The notes under the pieces are model-generated. The model was not told where the DNA came from. It did not search any database and was given only the letters and a program-made list of their open reading frames with translations. From the NCBI RefSeq assembly GCF_963576545.1, contig NC_083638.1, positions 5,849,659-5,913,658 of the forward strand: a DNA stretch of 64,000 bases, written 5' to 3'. Each line of letters begins with the position of its first letter. Position 1 is the stretch's first letter. Of this stretch, positions 39,801 to 52,968 are shown piece by piece. This DNA is from Limanda limanda (lineage: Eukaryota; Chordata; Actinopteri; Pleuronectiformes; Pleuronectidae). The translations under genes were made by a program, and so were the position numbers.

Positions 39801-42800
39801 GCAGGCATGAAAAGTGAAAAAGGTTATTTTGAAACAAGTTCACTGTTGCTTCCTAATTTTTTCTTTTTTTTAAAGAAAATGTTAAAAGGTCTTCCTCTGT
39901 GTGCAGATAATCCTTTTAAAAACTCTTTCCACGACTCTGTCCCAGCACCTGGCAGACAGCAGCTACATTTGCTTTGGTTTTAAGACGGGTGAGAAATCAA
40001 GTCCATTTTCATTTCAGACCCCAGAACCATAAAATTTGCCCCACCTGGCTCTAGTCTCGATAATCTGTAGAACATCTGTACAAGTCTTTCCTTAGACTCT
40101 CGGTCATGTTGTAACTCACCTTAAAGGGTCTGAAGAGAAGATACAGTTCCCGCGGTTTGATATCGACCGGTAGGCCACTGACAAACAGGGTCCGTACCTG
40201 CAAGCAAAAAGCAAAACTGCAATTCACCATTCCACAGTGACAGTCTTTATATTCCCTGTTTTCTATATTTAGCATCGTCATCCTCTACAAACAGAAGCAT
40301 GGTGGGAAACAAAAAAAACCCCCACACATGTTTGTGCTCGGTCCCAATCTCTCATTCCTACACACGTGTATTCTGTACATACATGATATCCAGTCCTGGA
40401 GAATGAGAAGGGTCATAAAAAGAAAATTAATTGAGCTACAAAAGGTTATGAGTCCAATTTCCCGTTGGAAATGGAAGATTTGATCCTTTAAGTAACTGGC
40501 TGCAGCGTTTCAGATCCGGACCCTTTAAACATGAAGCTACGTCTGCAGGCTGAGCTATACTGATTATATTATAGAATGAAGACAGACAGAAGTAAAATTA
40601 TCTGGTGATGAATGATAGAAACCCTGAGAAATTAAACTTGTTTTGCATCCTAACTTCTAATTTTCTGCCCTTTTAACCATCTCAAGACCCCTATTCTTAA
40701 GATCCACGGGTAAAAGATGGAGTCAAAACCCAAACAGACTAAAATAATCCAAGAATAATCCCTTTAAGAGTTCCATATCTGTGGTTTGGAAGAGCTGAGT
40801 GAAGTGAAACCTGTGATTAAAAGACATCCAACATGTTACGAGGTTCATAACCATGAACATAAGAGGGTCTTCATCCTGCTGCGGACCCCTGGGGCCCCTT
40901 CATGGACCCCTAGACCGGCCCCGGACCAGACCCTGGAAACCTATGCCGTGTATGGTGCAGTGTGGCCGGGGGAATTCAGCAGAGAGCGGAGCAAGGCCCA
41001 TTAGTTCCCAGCCGGTGGGGAGGCCCTCGGTACAATGGGGCTGCCAGAGGAACAGCACTGGACAACAGTGCACAGCGTGACACCATTTCCTTCCTCTGAC
41101 CTGCGGCCCCCGGCCCTGCCAGCCCTCCGGCATTTCTCAGGTGCAGCCCAGCAGCAAGTCTCGGCCCGGCTCAAGTCAGCACAGGCAGCAACCGAGGGTC
41201 GACGCAGCGGGACGCCGAGACTGGATGGAGACGTTTCCATCTGTCCTCCTGCTCCTCATTGATCCAGTGGTTCTAGTGTGTAAACCCTGAAGCACTGGTA
41301 TTTTTAATAAAATCTGCAATCCCTCAAACATTGATTGACATTTGACCATTTTACGGCATCTTGACGGATATGATGCTAGATCTTTCAGGGGTGTTTTTTG
41401 AATAAATCTCTCGTCTGTTTTGGCTAATTTTATTTATCTTGAGGAGGAAGAAAGAAGGAAAAGACGACAGCAGCAAATTAGACGAAGAAAAGTCAAGTGG
41501 CCCCTCGAGGCTTTGTTGTAAGATCATGGGAACAAAGGAGGACCAACAAAAGGCCCAGACCTCCCTCAGGTTCTCTCCATCAGGAGTCATTACAGAGGAA
41601 ATGTAGCTGCATGGCCACTCACACTGAAACAAGGAGTTAATTAAATTAATCAAGTGGAGGGTTTTTTATAAACTGGACTTTTTAAATTAATATTCAGATT
41701 CTCACATATTTGGAACCACAGATTTCAAATAAAGGATGCGTTAACAATTGTGGTGTTTCAGTTTTGTGATGACTTCATTATGAGATCAACCTGCAGCGTC
41801 TCTGTGACGCATCTCACTTTGTTTGGTAGAAAAACGAAAGGGAAGCAAAGGGAATTTCGACATATTGAAAGAAATATATATATAAATGTATATGAATATA
41901 AATTAAAAAGAACTCTGATATCTGGACATTTTTAGAAGCTATGGGTGTTTGGGATTTTTTTTCCTCTTACAAATCAAAGAATCTTTATTAATTACACCCG
42001 TTTAATTTAAAAATAATTGTATTTTCTTATTAAGTAGTGTTTTATTTTATGAATAAAAAGCCTCTTGACCCTTGTTAACAGTAAATATCAAATAACAAAC
42101 ACGGGAAATAACGTCTGAATCTACAATGAAATAGGAAAGAGAAGGTTGATTTTTAATTGATTTATATCGTGGAGCCAATCATGCGCACCTGGGGACGAAT
42201 CTATTCCAATGACAAATACAAACAATTTCAGATTCATTTAGCAGGTGTGAGAAACTTCACTTAATCAGAATAACCACGTTTTCACTTTTTTTAAATATAC
42301 GACCTCCTTGTTGCTTCCTTTAATAAATAAATAAAAAAACAGCTTTAGGGCGAAAAGGGGAAAACTCAGCAGGTGGAAGAAGTTCAGTGAAACAAACCAT
42401 GACGCAGTGACCCAGCTTCACCAGAACCATTAACCAAACATTCCTTATTATCAGGCCCCAGCATCCGTAACATTAAGGTGATGTTAAGGGCTATTTCAAG
42501 AATTATTATTTTTGACAATGCTTGCAGCAGGACTGCTTCACATATAGTATTGAAAAATGTTTACCCTCATCGATGCTGCTAAAACCTTTAATCCTGATGA
42601 TGTTTTCCTACACTTCACATCTATTGCACTTCTGTCCGTCCTGGGAGACGGATCCTCACATGTGTCTCTGAGGTTTCTACATATTTTTACCTGTTAAAAG
42701 GGTTTTTAGTAGTTGCTGAGGGTTAAGGACAGAGGATGTCACACCATGTTAAAACCCTATGAGACGAATTCTGATTTGTGAATGTGGGCTATACAAATAA

Positions 42801-43062
42801 AACTTGATTGATTGATACTCTAGATCTACTCAAGGACAATATTTGAGTATTTCACTTTTAAGGTATCATCACTTCCATATCACATTGCAAGACAAATATT
42901 GCACTTTATGCTCCACAACAGCCACGTGTCAAAATCTAAAAAAAATCAAAGCATGATATTAATTCTGACAATTGTGACACCAGAACTTCACCACAGACTT
43001 TGACTCACCTCCTCCTCGATGGACACGTTGTTGTTGGGCTCGGAGTCAGCCTTCAGACTCAT
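33813..43062 (-). CDS. rbpms2: RNA-binding protein with multiple splicing 2
   Basis: Single-RRM protein that homodimerises and binds CAC-containing transcripts. It is known in oocyte RNP granules, smooth muscle and heart. Coding exons in transcript order: 43062-43009, 40197-40120, 38822-38784, 38606-38544, 37614-37464, 36219-36071, 33878-33813. The total of 600 nt gives 199 residues (human 209), and all phases close. The RRM spans ~19-97: RNP2 in [23 protein letters not shown]1 PVGFVTF (58-64), then [20 protein letters not shown]. The conserved [20 protein letters not shown] and GAHFIARDP blocks follow, then an alanine-rich stretch (167-175). The protein ends [10 protein letters not shown]. 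The start is chosen at [12 protein letters not shown], with A at -3, but the frame is open upstream to 43338. The teleost a/b paralogue cannot be told. It lies upstream of and codirectional with cpeb1. Confidence 0.95.
35185..35673. mobile_element. TTAA-flanked MITE with perfect inverted ends
   Basis: 35181-35209 is an exact inverted repeat of 35649-35677, 29 bp including the TTAA at each outer end. The ends start AGGGACTCTTACCTTTGTTG. The interior (~440 bp) has no transposase. TTAA suggests a piggyBac-type target, but a TAA/TTA Harbinger reading cannot be excluded. It lies in the last rbpms2 intron. The identical ends suggest a young copy. Confidence 0.8.
36575..36835 (+). repeat. Dispersed fish repeat, copy 2 (decayed)
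   Basis: Starts ctacctccaccaaggtgtgg, then tgattttcatgaaatgttct, a short gactgggccaggaccaaag block, and ttttggtgcaaatccaggac. This is a diverged copy of the family also seen near 25757 and 61429, in rbpms2 intron 5 between the exons at 36219-36071 and 37614-37464. Confidence 0.5.
38401..38417. repeat. Poly(T) tract
   Basis: Homopolymer run in rbpms2 intron 4. A matching poly(A) run of about 20 bases lies at 39668-39687 in intron 2. Confidence 0.85.
42449..42978 (+). repeat. Left copy of duplication flanking rbpms2 exon 1
   Basis: Shares tatcaggccc(c/a)agcatccgtaac, agggctatttcaagaattat, gcactttatgctccac and cagccacgtgtca with 44467-44719, in the same orientation and about 2 kb apart. This copy is interrupted by an interspersed repeat (about 42560-42820). 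The coding part of rbpms2 exon 1 lies between the two copies. Confidence 0.75.
42560..42820 (+). repeat. Interspersed teleost repeat ending in TTGA
   Basis: Contains gggagacggatcctcacatg, tgctgagggttaaggacaga, and the tail gtgggctatacaaataaaac followed by ttgattgattga. I recognise this module as very common in teleost genomes. It is inserted within the left copy of the duplication. Confidence 0.65.
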
Positions 43063-43800
43063 GGTTGGGTCGCTGGCTTCAGCCGTGTCTGCTGCCGCTG
43101 CCGCTGCCGCTGCGCAAAGAATCACGTTCCTCCTGGACTGGGATTTCCCCACAGCGCGTCCACTGAGGCCGCAGTGGAAGTGCTGGTGCTGGCGTCGGAG
43201 CTTCAGGAGAGAGCAAGAGGATGAAGAGGAGCCGAGGTGAGGAGGTCTGGGGAACCCGGAGGATTCCGAGGAGACTCGAGTCGTGGAGGTGGAGGTGGAG
43301 GAGGAGGAAGAAGAACAAGAAGTGCGAGAGAGAATCATTCACGTAGAAGGGAGAGGGTGGAGGAGAATGGAAAAGACAGAAAACCGACTGCTTGTTTGGG
43401 TTTGTTCTGTTCTGTTCTTTTTGCTTGCTGCTGCTGCAAAGTAAAGGTGAAGAAAGAGAAAGAGAAGAAGAAAGGTGCGAGTGTGCTCCGTGCGTGAGGG
43501 TGAGAGACGGGGGGGGAAAAGAAGTGCGCGTAAAACCCTGGAAGCGTCTGCGCTCACATCAATGTCCTCAGCTGTGGGACAGTGCGAGGACAAGTCAACT
43601 TCTCTCATTGGAGGGAGAGTCTCTCTCTCTCTCTTTCTCTCCTCCCTCGTCCTGCCCTTCCTCCTCCCTCATCTCCCCCCCCTCCTCCCGCTTTTCAATT
43701 AGGTCATCAATTATGTTGGAGTCCGCTGTGAGCAGTAATCAGGAGGCAGATCCGCCTCAGCTGTTGTGAGGAGAACCCGGCCCCCCCTCCGCAGCCGCAT
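43063..43800 (-). promoter_or_regulatory. rbpms2: rbpms2 5' UTR and probable promoter
   Basis: GC-rich, CpG-containing region upstream of the rbpms2 ATG with CCTCCTCC and GCTGCC-type simple repeats and a CT tract at 43619-43640. No TATA box is identified. The start site is unknown, and the open frame upstream is treated in the findings. Confidence 0.45.
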
Positions 43801-44466
43801 CACTGCTTCCATGGGACCCCCGAACTTTATTTAAAGAGATCTACTTTATTTTTGTTTTATGGTTGTGTTGCATTCGCCTGTTCTACTTCTTGGTCTCCTG
43901 AAAAATAAAAATAAGGCCAAAGAAAAGCACCTATAGCACCATAAACACCAACAATTTCCTGTAATATTTAATCTAGACTATTAATAAGACTATTTATGTG
44001 ACACCTAAATGCTTTATATTTGATTTCATGTGTTCATTTGTTGTTGTTGTTTATTCTTTATGTCTTAAAATAAAATAAAAAGGTGAAAGAAAGAGGAAAA
44101 AGGCACCAATGCATTCCCAAGACATATTCATATATATTTGTCATCCTGAAATATGTGGTTAGTATTTCTATGATTTAAATGTGACTTCATTTGTTGTTTA
44201 ATCTTATACTTTATGTCTTTTACTTTTTACTTTTTTTTTTATTTTGTGGATATATTCTAGCCTATTTTACCTCCAATAAAATAAAAATAATGGGAAAGAA
44301 AGAGAAATATATGATATATTAATGAGATACATATTAATATTATTTTCACCCTATAATATTTGATTGCCACTTCTGTGATATTTTAATCCTCAATATTTGA
44401 CTTCACATGTTGTTGGATTTCAGTCTTTATATATTATATTATATTTTCTATGGTAAAAACCTTTAT

Positions 44467-44719
44467 TATCAGGCCCAAGCATCCGTAACATTTAAATTGA
44501 TGTAAAGGGCTATTTCAAGAATTATTATTTTTGACTGTGATTAAAATGTACATCCACTCAAGTACTTTACTCAAGGGCAGCTCTGCAATATTTGAATATT
44601 TCAGTTATAAGGTTTTATCACTTCTATATCACATTTCAAGACAAATATAGCACTTTATGCTCCACTGCAGCCACGTGTCAGAAAATCCAAAAACTAAAGC
44701 ATGATAATAAATCTGACAA
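44467..44719 (+). repeat. Right copy of duplication flanking rbpms2 exon 1
   Basis: Partner of 42449-42978, without the inserted interspersed repeat. It therefore shows the pre-insertion structure. Confidence 0.75.
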
Positions 44720-44779
44720 ACAATATTGTACAATCAATAAAACACAAGAAAAAGAAGAAGAGCTTGTTTTTTAATTTAA

Positions 44780-44910
44780 TTCTATTCTAGTTGTATAGTG
44801 TCAAATCATAACATACATTATCTCAAGGCACTTTACAGATTAATGCTGAGATCTTAGAAATTAAAAAAACCAACAGTTCCCACAATGAGCAAGCACATTT
44901 CAAGCAATTC
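44780..44910. repeat. Interspersed teleost repeat, second copy
   Basis: tagtgtcaaatcataacata, a ctcaaggcactttacagat block, then agttcccacaatgagcaagc. Same family as 20028-20262, 5' portion only. Confidence 0.6.
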
Positions 44911-45200
44911 AATTCTAAAATATTAAGAACTTATTAGATGAGTAAGAATAATGTGACTTGACAAGCCTTAATATCAATATTGATCAATATTCATAATAAT
45001 AATAACAGTGATAACAGGGGCCTGTGGGTGTTTTAATGAGTTGGACCCAGTTTGACGTAAGAGTGGCGTGGGCGGGGGGGTGCTGAGGCCCGGCCCTGGA
45101 CCTGAGCCCAGCATGCAGTGTGTTTCCTCACAACAAGGCAGCTCTCAAAGGCCAGACAGTTTCCTGACTTTGTATAGGAACACAATCAGGCAGGCTGAGT

Positions 45201-45250
45201 GAGGAGGAGGAGGAAGAGGAGGAGGAGGAGGAGGAGGAGGATGGGGGGGG
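45201..45250. repeat. (GAG)n simple repeat
   Basis: Nearly pure GAG/GGA trinucleotides followed by a short G run. Confidence 0.9.
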
Positions 45251-48200
45251 AGAGGCCGAGTGGACGGACGTAGTCTCACTCCGACTTCTCAGTGATTTGA
45301 TCTAAAAATAGTGAAGCTCCACCATGTTTCTGTACATACTGAACCCAAGTGATGAACGCAGGAACAAAGAGGGGAGCAGTCAGGGGATCAGAGGAGAAAG
45401 CAAAAAACACAAATAGATACCAGGGCGTTGGTTTTGGATTTATTGTTTCCAACTAAATCTAATTTCAAACCTTGCTGATAATGTGACTACATGATTTTAG
45501 TTTCTTTGCAGGAAATCAGAGACAAAACATCAACAGCTAATTGAATCCTTGACCGATGATACATTAAAGTACATTATTTATAGAGATATTCACTGTTTTC
45601 AGCTTCTCTGATGCACATATTTCCTGTTTTTCTCTGTTTTATATCAATTGTGAACTGAATATCTTTGTATTTTTGGACTGTTGGTTGAAGATTGAGATAT
45701 TTTAAGATGTCACCTCCGAAGAAGAACCTTGTGATAGTCATGTTTCTGACATTTTATAGATCAAACATTATGTGAATATGTGTTATCTTGAATAAGAAGA
45801 TTTCAGATTCCTCAGTAATAGGATTTAATTGATTGTTTGAAGGATGATGGATCAACCAGCATCTATTTTAACAAATCACCAAAAACATCAAATATTCACC
45901 GGTATCATTTTCTCTATATTTGCTAATTTGCTCTGTTTTATATCATTGTGAACTAAATACCATAAATACCATTTTTTTTTAGCATTGGTTGGTTAATATT
46001 AGACATTTTAAGAAATGGAGGAAACTATCAGCAGATTACTCGATAATTCTCAGTTGCAATCCCGAATGAAATCATGCAAAAAAAGCAACTTGTGCAGGTG
46101 GATTTTTACAAAATTATGAATTACATGTAACTGTAAATGATTTAGGATTTTAATTTAATTTAAAAAAACATACATGTGAATCAGATACATGTTTCTGCTG
46201 AAGGATGGAGAAAAGCTTTCGGCCTTGTTGCTAATCTCCTGGTGGTTTTGCATTAAGTGTATAATAATGTTCACTTATCGTGAAACCGTTTTTAAATACT
46301 GATATCTAAATAGGATGTAGATATTATGATGTAAATCACTCGGTATTTAATGCGAGTGTGTGGTGGGTTTTATCACATGTTTGTCATATTTCCTCTCGTA
46401 CGTTTCATGCATTTTATTATGTTGATGTTTAAGTCGCTGAGCTGGAAACACATTTCTCCTCTGGGAACAATACAGCAGAATTTTACAGTAGGTGCAGACG
46501 TACATTATGTTTTATGAGACTAAACTAGAGCACAAAAGAGCTGGTCCCAGATCAGCACCAGTCAGCATCACTGTTGTACTTTATTTGAGAACGTTAAAAA
46601 ACCCACACGGCCTATATTACGCTCTGTTTGTCATTTTACTAACACTGGCTGCCTATGAAATATTGACTGTGCTGCTGAGTGATCATTAATTCATTCAGTT
46701 TGTGTGTGCAGCTCCGACAGGCTGTGTCATGAGGGTTTTAATGCACAGGAGGCCGCCATCTTCATGCACCTTGTTCATGCATTCAGGACTTATTACATCA
46801 AATATCACATCTAATCTCTCTCTTTATACTTTACTTTAAAGGAGACACACGCAAGCACACGATATGATTGAAAATGAGCGTCTTGCATCACTCGGGTTTG
46901 CTGGATTGAAGACGAATTTAACATTATCTTCATTGTGATAATGTGATTTTATAATTTCATCCAAAGGTTTGTGCTTTTTTGTGCTCCCACACGTATGAAG
47001 ATGTTTATGTCTTGTAATGCATATTGTAAACAGGTCAGTTCTATGGGTTTGAACATCAGTTTCATTAATTAATAAAACCAGACATTTTCCATAGCTGCAG
47101 TATAGTGACGTCAAAAAATATTATACATTTTTAGGATTATGTTCCAATATCCACCTTGTCAAGCCCTGTTTGTTGCTGTTATTATATATATATATATAAT
47201 GAGACTCTTTGTAAACTAGATTATTCATATTATTTTATTAAAAATATGTGAAAAATGCACAAATGATAATGTAAGATCTCTTATCACTGACCGATGAGAC
47301 AAATTGATAAATCACAATAACTGTAATTTAAAGCACATTCTCTAAACTTGGCAGCTGGAAACATTTTTATTGATCCTTTAGCTTTTCTGTCTTTTGTCTC
47401 GTCCTCCTCCTGCAACTTTCTAAAAATGTCCAAACCTCCATCAAAACAACCAGTGGTCACAGAGCGTGGACGACCGGGACACGAAGGGTTAAAAAGAAAG
47501 ATGAGTCACTGCAGCTCTGGAGCTTTTATGTCCAAAGACGTAACCACCGACTTTACCAAAGATAGATTGTGTAGATGTTCAAACTATTATTTATACAGTG
47601 GGATTTAAAGTAATGTATTTGGAGGTACATTCACTGACCTCTTCTTTCTAAGTGTGCACATATAGAGAGGTTTTTACATAATTGAGGGGTTGAGACTTTT
47701 ATAGTATGATCGTTGATTATTTAGACGGAATAGATTGATTCTGAAACTGTGATTTATGGACTAAAAATTGTTTCTCATAAGTTGAAGAAGCTGGAGGAAA
47801 TAGTTTTTCATGGACCTGCTGGACGACTTGTCTTAATCTGTTACATCACAGCTGGTCCCACGTGTTTCAAACTTCTGCTGTCGTCGGGTTTGGACCAAAC
47901 TGTGGAGGCACGACAGACTAAAGGAAACTGTCACGTCCATAAAGCTGCATGACAGACATTCTTTTTCACATGAGCTAATATTACCGAAAATAAAAGAAAT
48001 TGAAAGATCACAGGGTTTAGTATTTCAAAATAAAACGCAGCACTAATATAGAATGTTGTTTTCTCTTCCTTTTGCCCTGATGACGAGCTTGTGACGTCTT
48101 AGATTGATCTCTTGTCTCAAATCCACAGTTTGGAAACGTATCTACTATCAGATTACCCAGTAAACGAATGCATGTTTTAAAAAATATATTGTTATAAATT

Positions 48201-50094
48201 CAATTACATGAATTAGGATTATTTTCCTGTGACCACAATGCTTTAAATAACCCTCCTGCCACGTTGGTTCAGCCTGACACAACATTTGATATATTACATA
48301 TTAATGTAGCTCCCAGAATTGAGTGGAAATGTGTGTAAAATGATACACAATATATATCAGGTATTTCCGTTTGATTAGATGGTTCAGCTGTAACAATGAG
48401 GAGTCTTGGTTTGAATATTTCTCTTTCTTTGATTCAATCAGGAGCCTGAGAAGCAGAGTTTATTAATGCAGTGTATGAAAATGTCAGATATTGAAGAGGA
48501 GGGTTTTAACAACATTAGAACCACTCAAGAGGAAATAAAAGGGGAAAGTGGATGTCAATGAGTTAATAGGATTCTGCAAATGAACAGAAATGTATAATTG
48601 TCACTGAATTACCCGTCATTGTATCCGTCAGATAATCCAAACAGCTCAGGAGCATTAAATCAACCCCCCCCAGCCCCCTAGCCCCCAGCCCCCCATCTCT
48701 CTCTTTCTGTTTCTCCCCACCAACACCTGACAGAAACCGAGACTGAATAGTTCAGAGGCTCGGGATAAGCCTCATGTTTTATTTGCGAAAAGCGGCCCCA
48801 TTGTCCCAGAAGTCACCTCACACAGCACTCTTCGACTTCACGCCACGCTGAGCCTGTCCCGCTGCATTAGCATCACCCGCTGCTAAAGCACTTAGCTTGT
48901 GTTCTCCGTGTCCTCTGTGGTACGGCCAAACATCCATTTGGAGGTCCGGGGGAAACTTTGAAGCTTTTTCACCCACACACACCCGAGCAATGGAGGCCGA
49001 TGGTGACGTTTCGTGAATACATTGTCCAATAAATAGCCCGCTTCATGAATACATTAAAGCCAATCAAAGGCGTGCATGTAGCCGCGCCTTCAGCCTGGAC
49101 CACAGGAGCCGTGTGAATGTGGATTTCTTCAACTGAGGGTTTTTTATTGAAAGAATTTAATCTGGCAATGTCTTTATTACCCTTTTAGGAAGTGATGGCA
49201 CCGTTTATCTGTTGTCCTTTAGCTGACACTTGTTGGACACGTCAGCTGTGAGAGGCGGAGAGGACAGAGGGAGAGAGGAGAAGCTTCCACGACGGCTTGA
49301 AATCAATCGGCCATTATGGACGGCACCGCTGATGCTTGCATCAAACACACAAGCTCTTTATTATCTAGATATATCAGAAGAAAGTATAATTAAATGTTTC
49401 ATTGCAGCAGAAGACAAATAACACTGTAATGCTTTGCTTTCATTTGGTGTAACAGCTGCACTCCAGCTGCCATCTTCCATCAGGTCCTTTTGTAGTTATT
49501 AAGATGGAATTTTCACATGGGTCATATTTTTTTAATTGATGATCGAGGAAGTAACCAAGTCATTTTGTTGTTTTTGTTTCAAACATGTGCGTTGCCTGAA
49601 GAGAAGTTCATCCTTAAATGGCAAGAACTAAGTTTTTGGCTTCTTAGTGGCAATGGAGTTAAATGGTGGACAGAGCAAAGCAAAGAGCTGCATATTTAGA
49701 AAGTAAATATCGTGTAATATTATAATTTATTCAGAGAGGTGTTTGTGTCCACTGGATATTGCTTAAGTCCAATATTCACTGTCCTTTTATCTCGGTGGGG
49801 CCTCGGTGGATAAGTCCCACCTTTAACACACTTAACAAATTACCTCTTAGCTGTCCATTTAATAGCCTCAAATAACTAATTAAAACTTAACTTTATCAAA
49901 AACGCCAACACTTGTAAATACACCAGTGTGATAAGAACTACCTGAAATGACAGAAACCAATTTTAAGGGAATTGTATTTGGCGTGCACTGAGGTTTTTGT
50001 GAGGCCAGTTTCCCATCCACTAACATAAAGGAGGCGGGGTTTAGGATGTATACTGCAGGCAGCCACCAGGGGGCGATCAAGACACTTAAATACG

Positions 50095-50176
50095 ATAAGA
50101 TAATCTCAGCTGGGATTGGCTCCAGCCCCCCTTCGACCCTAAAACAGAAAAGTGGCATAGAAAATGAATGGATGTG
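50095..50176 (+). repeat. LINE-like 3' tail fragment
   Basis: cagctgggattggctccagc, then ccccttcgaccctaaaacag, then a gaaaatgaatggatgg tail. This is the familiar short fish L2/CR1-type 3' end. Recognised from memory. Confidence 0.55.
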
Positions 50177-52853
50177 TGGATGGATATATAGTGTAAACAT
50201 GACTGTTCATATATACAAAGTTGGACATTTTATTGGAGATTTTTAGAAAGTAGCAGGAGGCGATGACGTGATTTACTTAATGCAAAGGGCCGGACCACCA
50301 TCTTTGAGCAAGTCTCTGTTTATTCTGACAAAGCAAGCGAAAAACGAATCCTCCAGTCAATTTGTAAACCATATGAGGAGCCCCCCCAACAAGCTGAATA
50401 TCAGAGGTAGGTTAGCATGGGCTACCAGAACTTATTACTAATGAGTTCAACTAAAAACACAATAACAGGGAAGCTAACAAACAAACACAATGACTGAAAG
50501 GTCATGTAGAAAGAGGAAAGTGGGAGACACACCCTTATAAGGATTGGAGATTGGGGTACAGGACATTACCAAATGTTCCACATTGACAATACAGACGTAT
50601 ACATATAAATAATAACTGCAGTATGCACAAAGATTTTGCGTCAAACTAAAATGCACATTACAAGGAACATGACAAGACCCAGCTTGTGTATCACCAGCTC
50701 CTCTTATTGTTTAAATGTTAGATTTCAAACCATTGATCATTCAACCTGTTCTCAGCTGAAGTAAAGGTCATGACCTCTGCAGAGCTGCATTGTCTTCCTC
50801 TGTCCCCTCGTGGTCCCGATGTTTACGATCCTGGTGGTGACAGTATCACACCGACTCTGAGAAACACTTCACAGCTTCGGTGCACAGGCCCGTTTCACCA
50901 GGTTCCTCCGTGACACTGACGACATAAACATCAGCGTTAAATATTAATATCAGACACATCAGAACTTCAAGTGGTCACAACAAAGATCCCGTCTGTCATT
51001 GGCTCGTCTGGTCTCGTCGGCCGGACCAGTAACCCCAGTTCATCGCCTCCGCTGCTCCTGGATCTCAGGGCTGTTATGTTTTCTCCAGCGACAACAAAGT
51101 CGGTGCCAGCAGCGACTGTGTTTATTGTTTCGACAATAAACGACGCAGAAAACAAAACTACAAGCTGAAAAATGTTCCGAGAGATTTGCCAGATTGTGTG
51201 TGTGTATGTGTGGGGGGTGGGGTGGAGGGGGGACTACTGTGAGATTGTGTGTTACGTATTGTTTGCAGCTCAGAAATAACAAATCTGTCTCCCTTTCCCT
51301 CCGTGACAGTCTGTGTGTGTCTCTGTCTTTATCACACTTGTGTTTCTGGGTCTTGGAGGAAAGACAGGAGACAGAGATGATCTTATTCTTAATCTTCCAA
51401 CTCGCTGGAAGAGAGTTAATATCAAAGTGTTTCCTATCACACAGAAATACTCCCACTCTGAGCATTCCTCACCAGAGGAAACGCTGGAGAGAAAACCCAG
51501 TGGGACCGTTTAAACAGTCATTTTCTCATGAAGTGAAACTGGGAGATAAAAAAGAAACTCCTCTGAGATCTTTGTAACATGGGAAAAACATGGAAAGAAT
51601 TTGAATCATACAGAATCAGAGTTCAAAAGGGATTACATAAAGACAGTTTTATAAGTATACTAATAGAAATAAATGGACCTTAGAAACCAGCTGATTTATT
51701 TTCATATTTCAGTGTTGTAGGATAAACAAAATAAACACTTTCACAACATCCTCCCTCAGCAATAAGGTCCTGGCTTCCTGTTTGTGTATGGGATATAGGA
51801 CATGGAGGGTTGTGCTATTTAAACCAAAGGGCAGCAGATTCCCAGCGAGCAGCGGCCGGCGGGATCTGGACGTCTGCTGCCGGCTCCTCGGGGGGACGTG
51901 AAGTGAGTGGGAAAAGAAAGCAGGAAAACAAGGGAAAGAAGATGCAAAAGAGAAGGGGAAAGAGGATGATGAGAAGGGGGGGGGGGATTGTTGTGCAACA
52001 AGATGGAAAGAGATGAATATACACAAGATTGTTTAAAGTTTAACCCTTGGGAGTCCAGGGTGTTTTTGAAGTTGTCCTTATATATATATATCACATACAA
52101 TATGTTTACCATGCAATTATTTGTTATCCTTTTTTTTCAGAACATCATTGGCTGTATGACCAGACAGTTATTTATTTTTCATCTTGACATATCAACATAT
52201 TGGACCCAAAAATACATCAAAAACATAAAATCCGATGTGTTTTTTGTACAATAAAAACCACAAACATGCTTAGGGAAGCATTTTTTAAAGTTGAAAACGT
52301 ACTCGTAGGTGGTAAATTTGAGGATAAAATTGAAAAACTGATACAACATTGAGAAATATGTACTCATTTAAAATAAAAAAGCAGGCGTCTATCCTTTGCT
52401 GCAACTATTATAATGGGCTGAATTCTGAAATGGAATGTTCTGCACGACTCTTGATGCTTTAATACTAAATTGAAGTAAATTCTTTATTCAGATTTATTTC
52501 TACATTGAGATTTTATAACGTTTACTAAAGTCAAAGACCTGAATAATTTCACTCTACATGAGAATTTTTGCATTTTTGCTCATGATGGGCTCAAACAACT
52601 TTTCCTGAGTTGTGTGCATGTAGCTATATTTCTCAGAGTTACATGAGAAGGTTGATGTATCATTGGAGTTATTCTCAGTTCTAGTACAGTCATATATAAA
52701 GGTTTGTAACCTGATCTCCGTTTTGTCTGTCTCACTCAAGCAGGCGTATGATGCAGTGGACATTGCTGCCGAGGGCTTACACGGTCAACAGGGGGCGATA
52801 ACACAAAAACAAATTCCCAACTGTAAAAACAAAGGCAGCAAATATTGACTGCA

Positions 52854-52968
52854 AGTGACGCTTAATAACCTATACTGCGATCTGCCACTAGGGGGCGATC
52901 CAGATGATTTGGCTTCACTTTTGGGGAGGTGTCATGTCGTCCATCTTTACATACAGTCTGTGGTTCAA
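52854..52968. mobile_element. MITE fragment related to 425-883
   Basis: Right-end portion only: ccactagggggcgatccaga, then gtcatgtcgtccatctttac and atacagtctgtgg, matching the right terminal repeat of the element at 425-883. The left end is missing. Confidence 0.6.

Noticed and set aside
40853..41262. GC-rich island in rbpms2 intron 1 with overlapping open frames on both strands
   Set aside because: No recognised domain or convincing exon boundaries. It might be an intronic regulatory island, but nothing decisive is visible.
46492..46689. 65-residue frame with a hydrophobic, membrane-like C-terminal half
   Set aside because: No promoter, splice or homology evidence; AT-rich DNA often gives such frames by chance.
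50967..51168. Open frames on both strands, about 62 residues, with protein-like composition
   Set aside because: No consistent splice signals, no recognised family, and openness on both strands points to composition rather than coding. A decayed pseudogene cannot be excluded.
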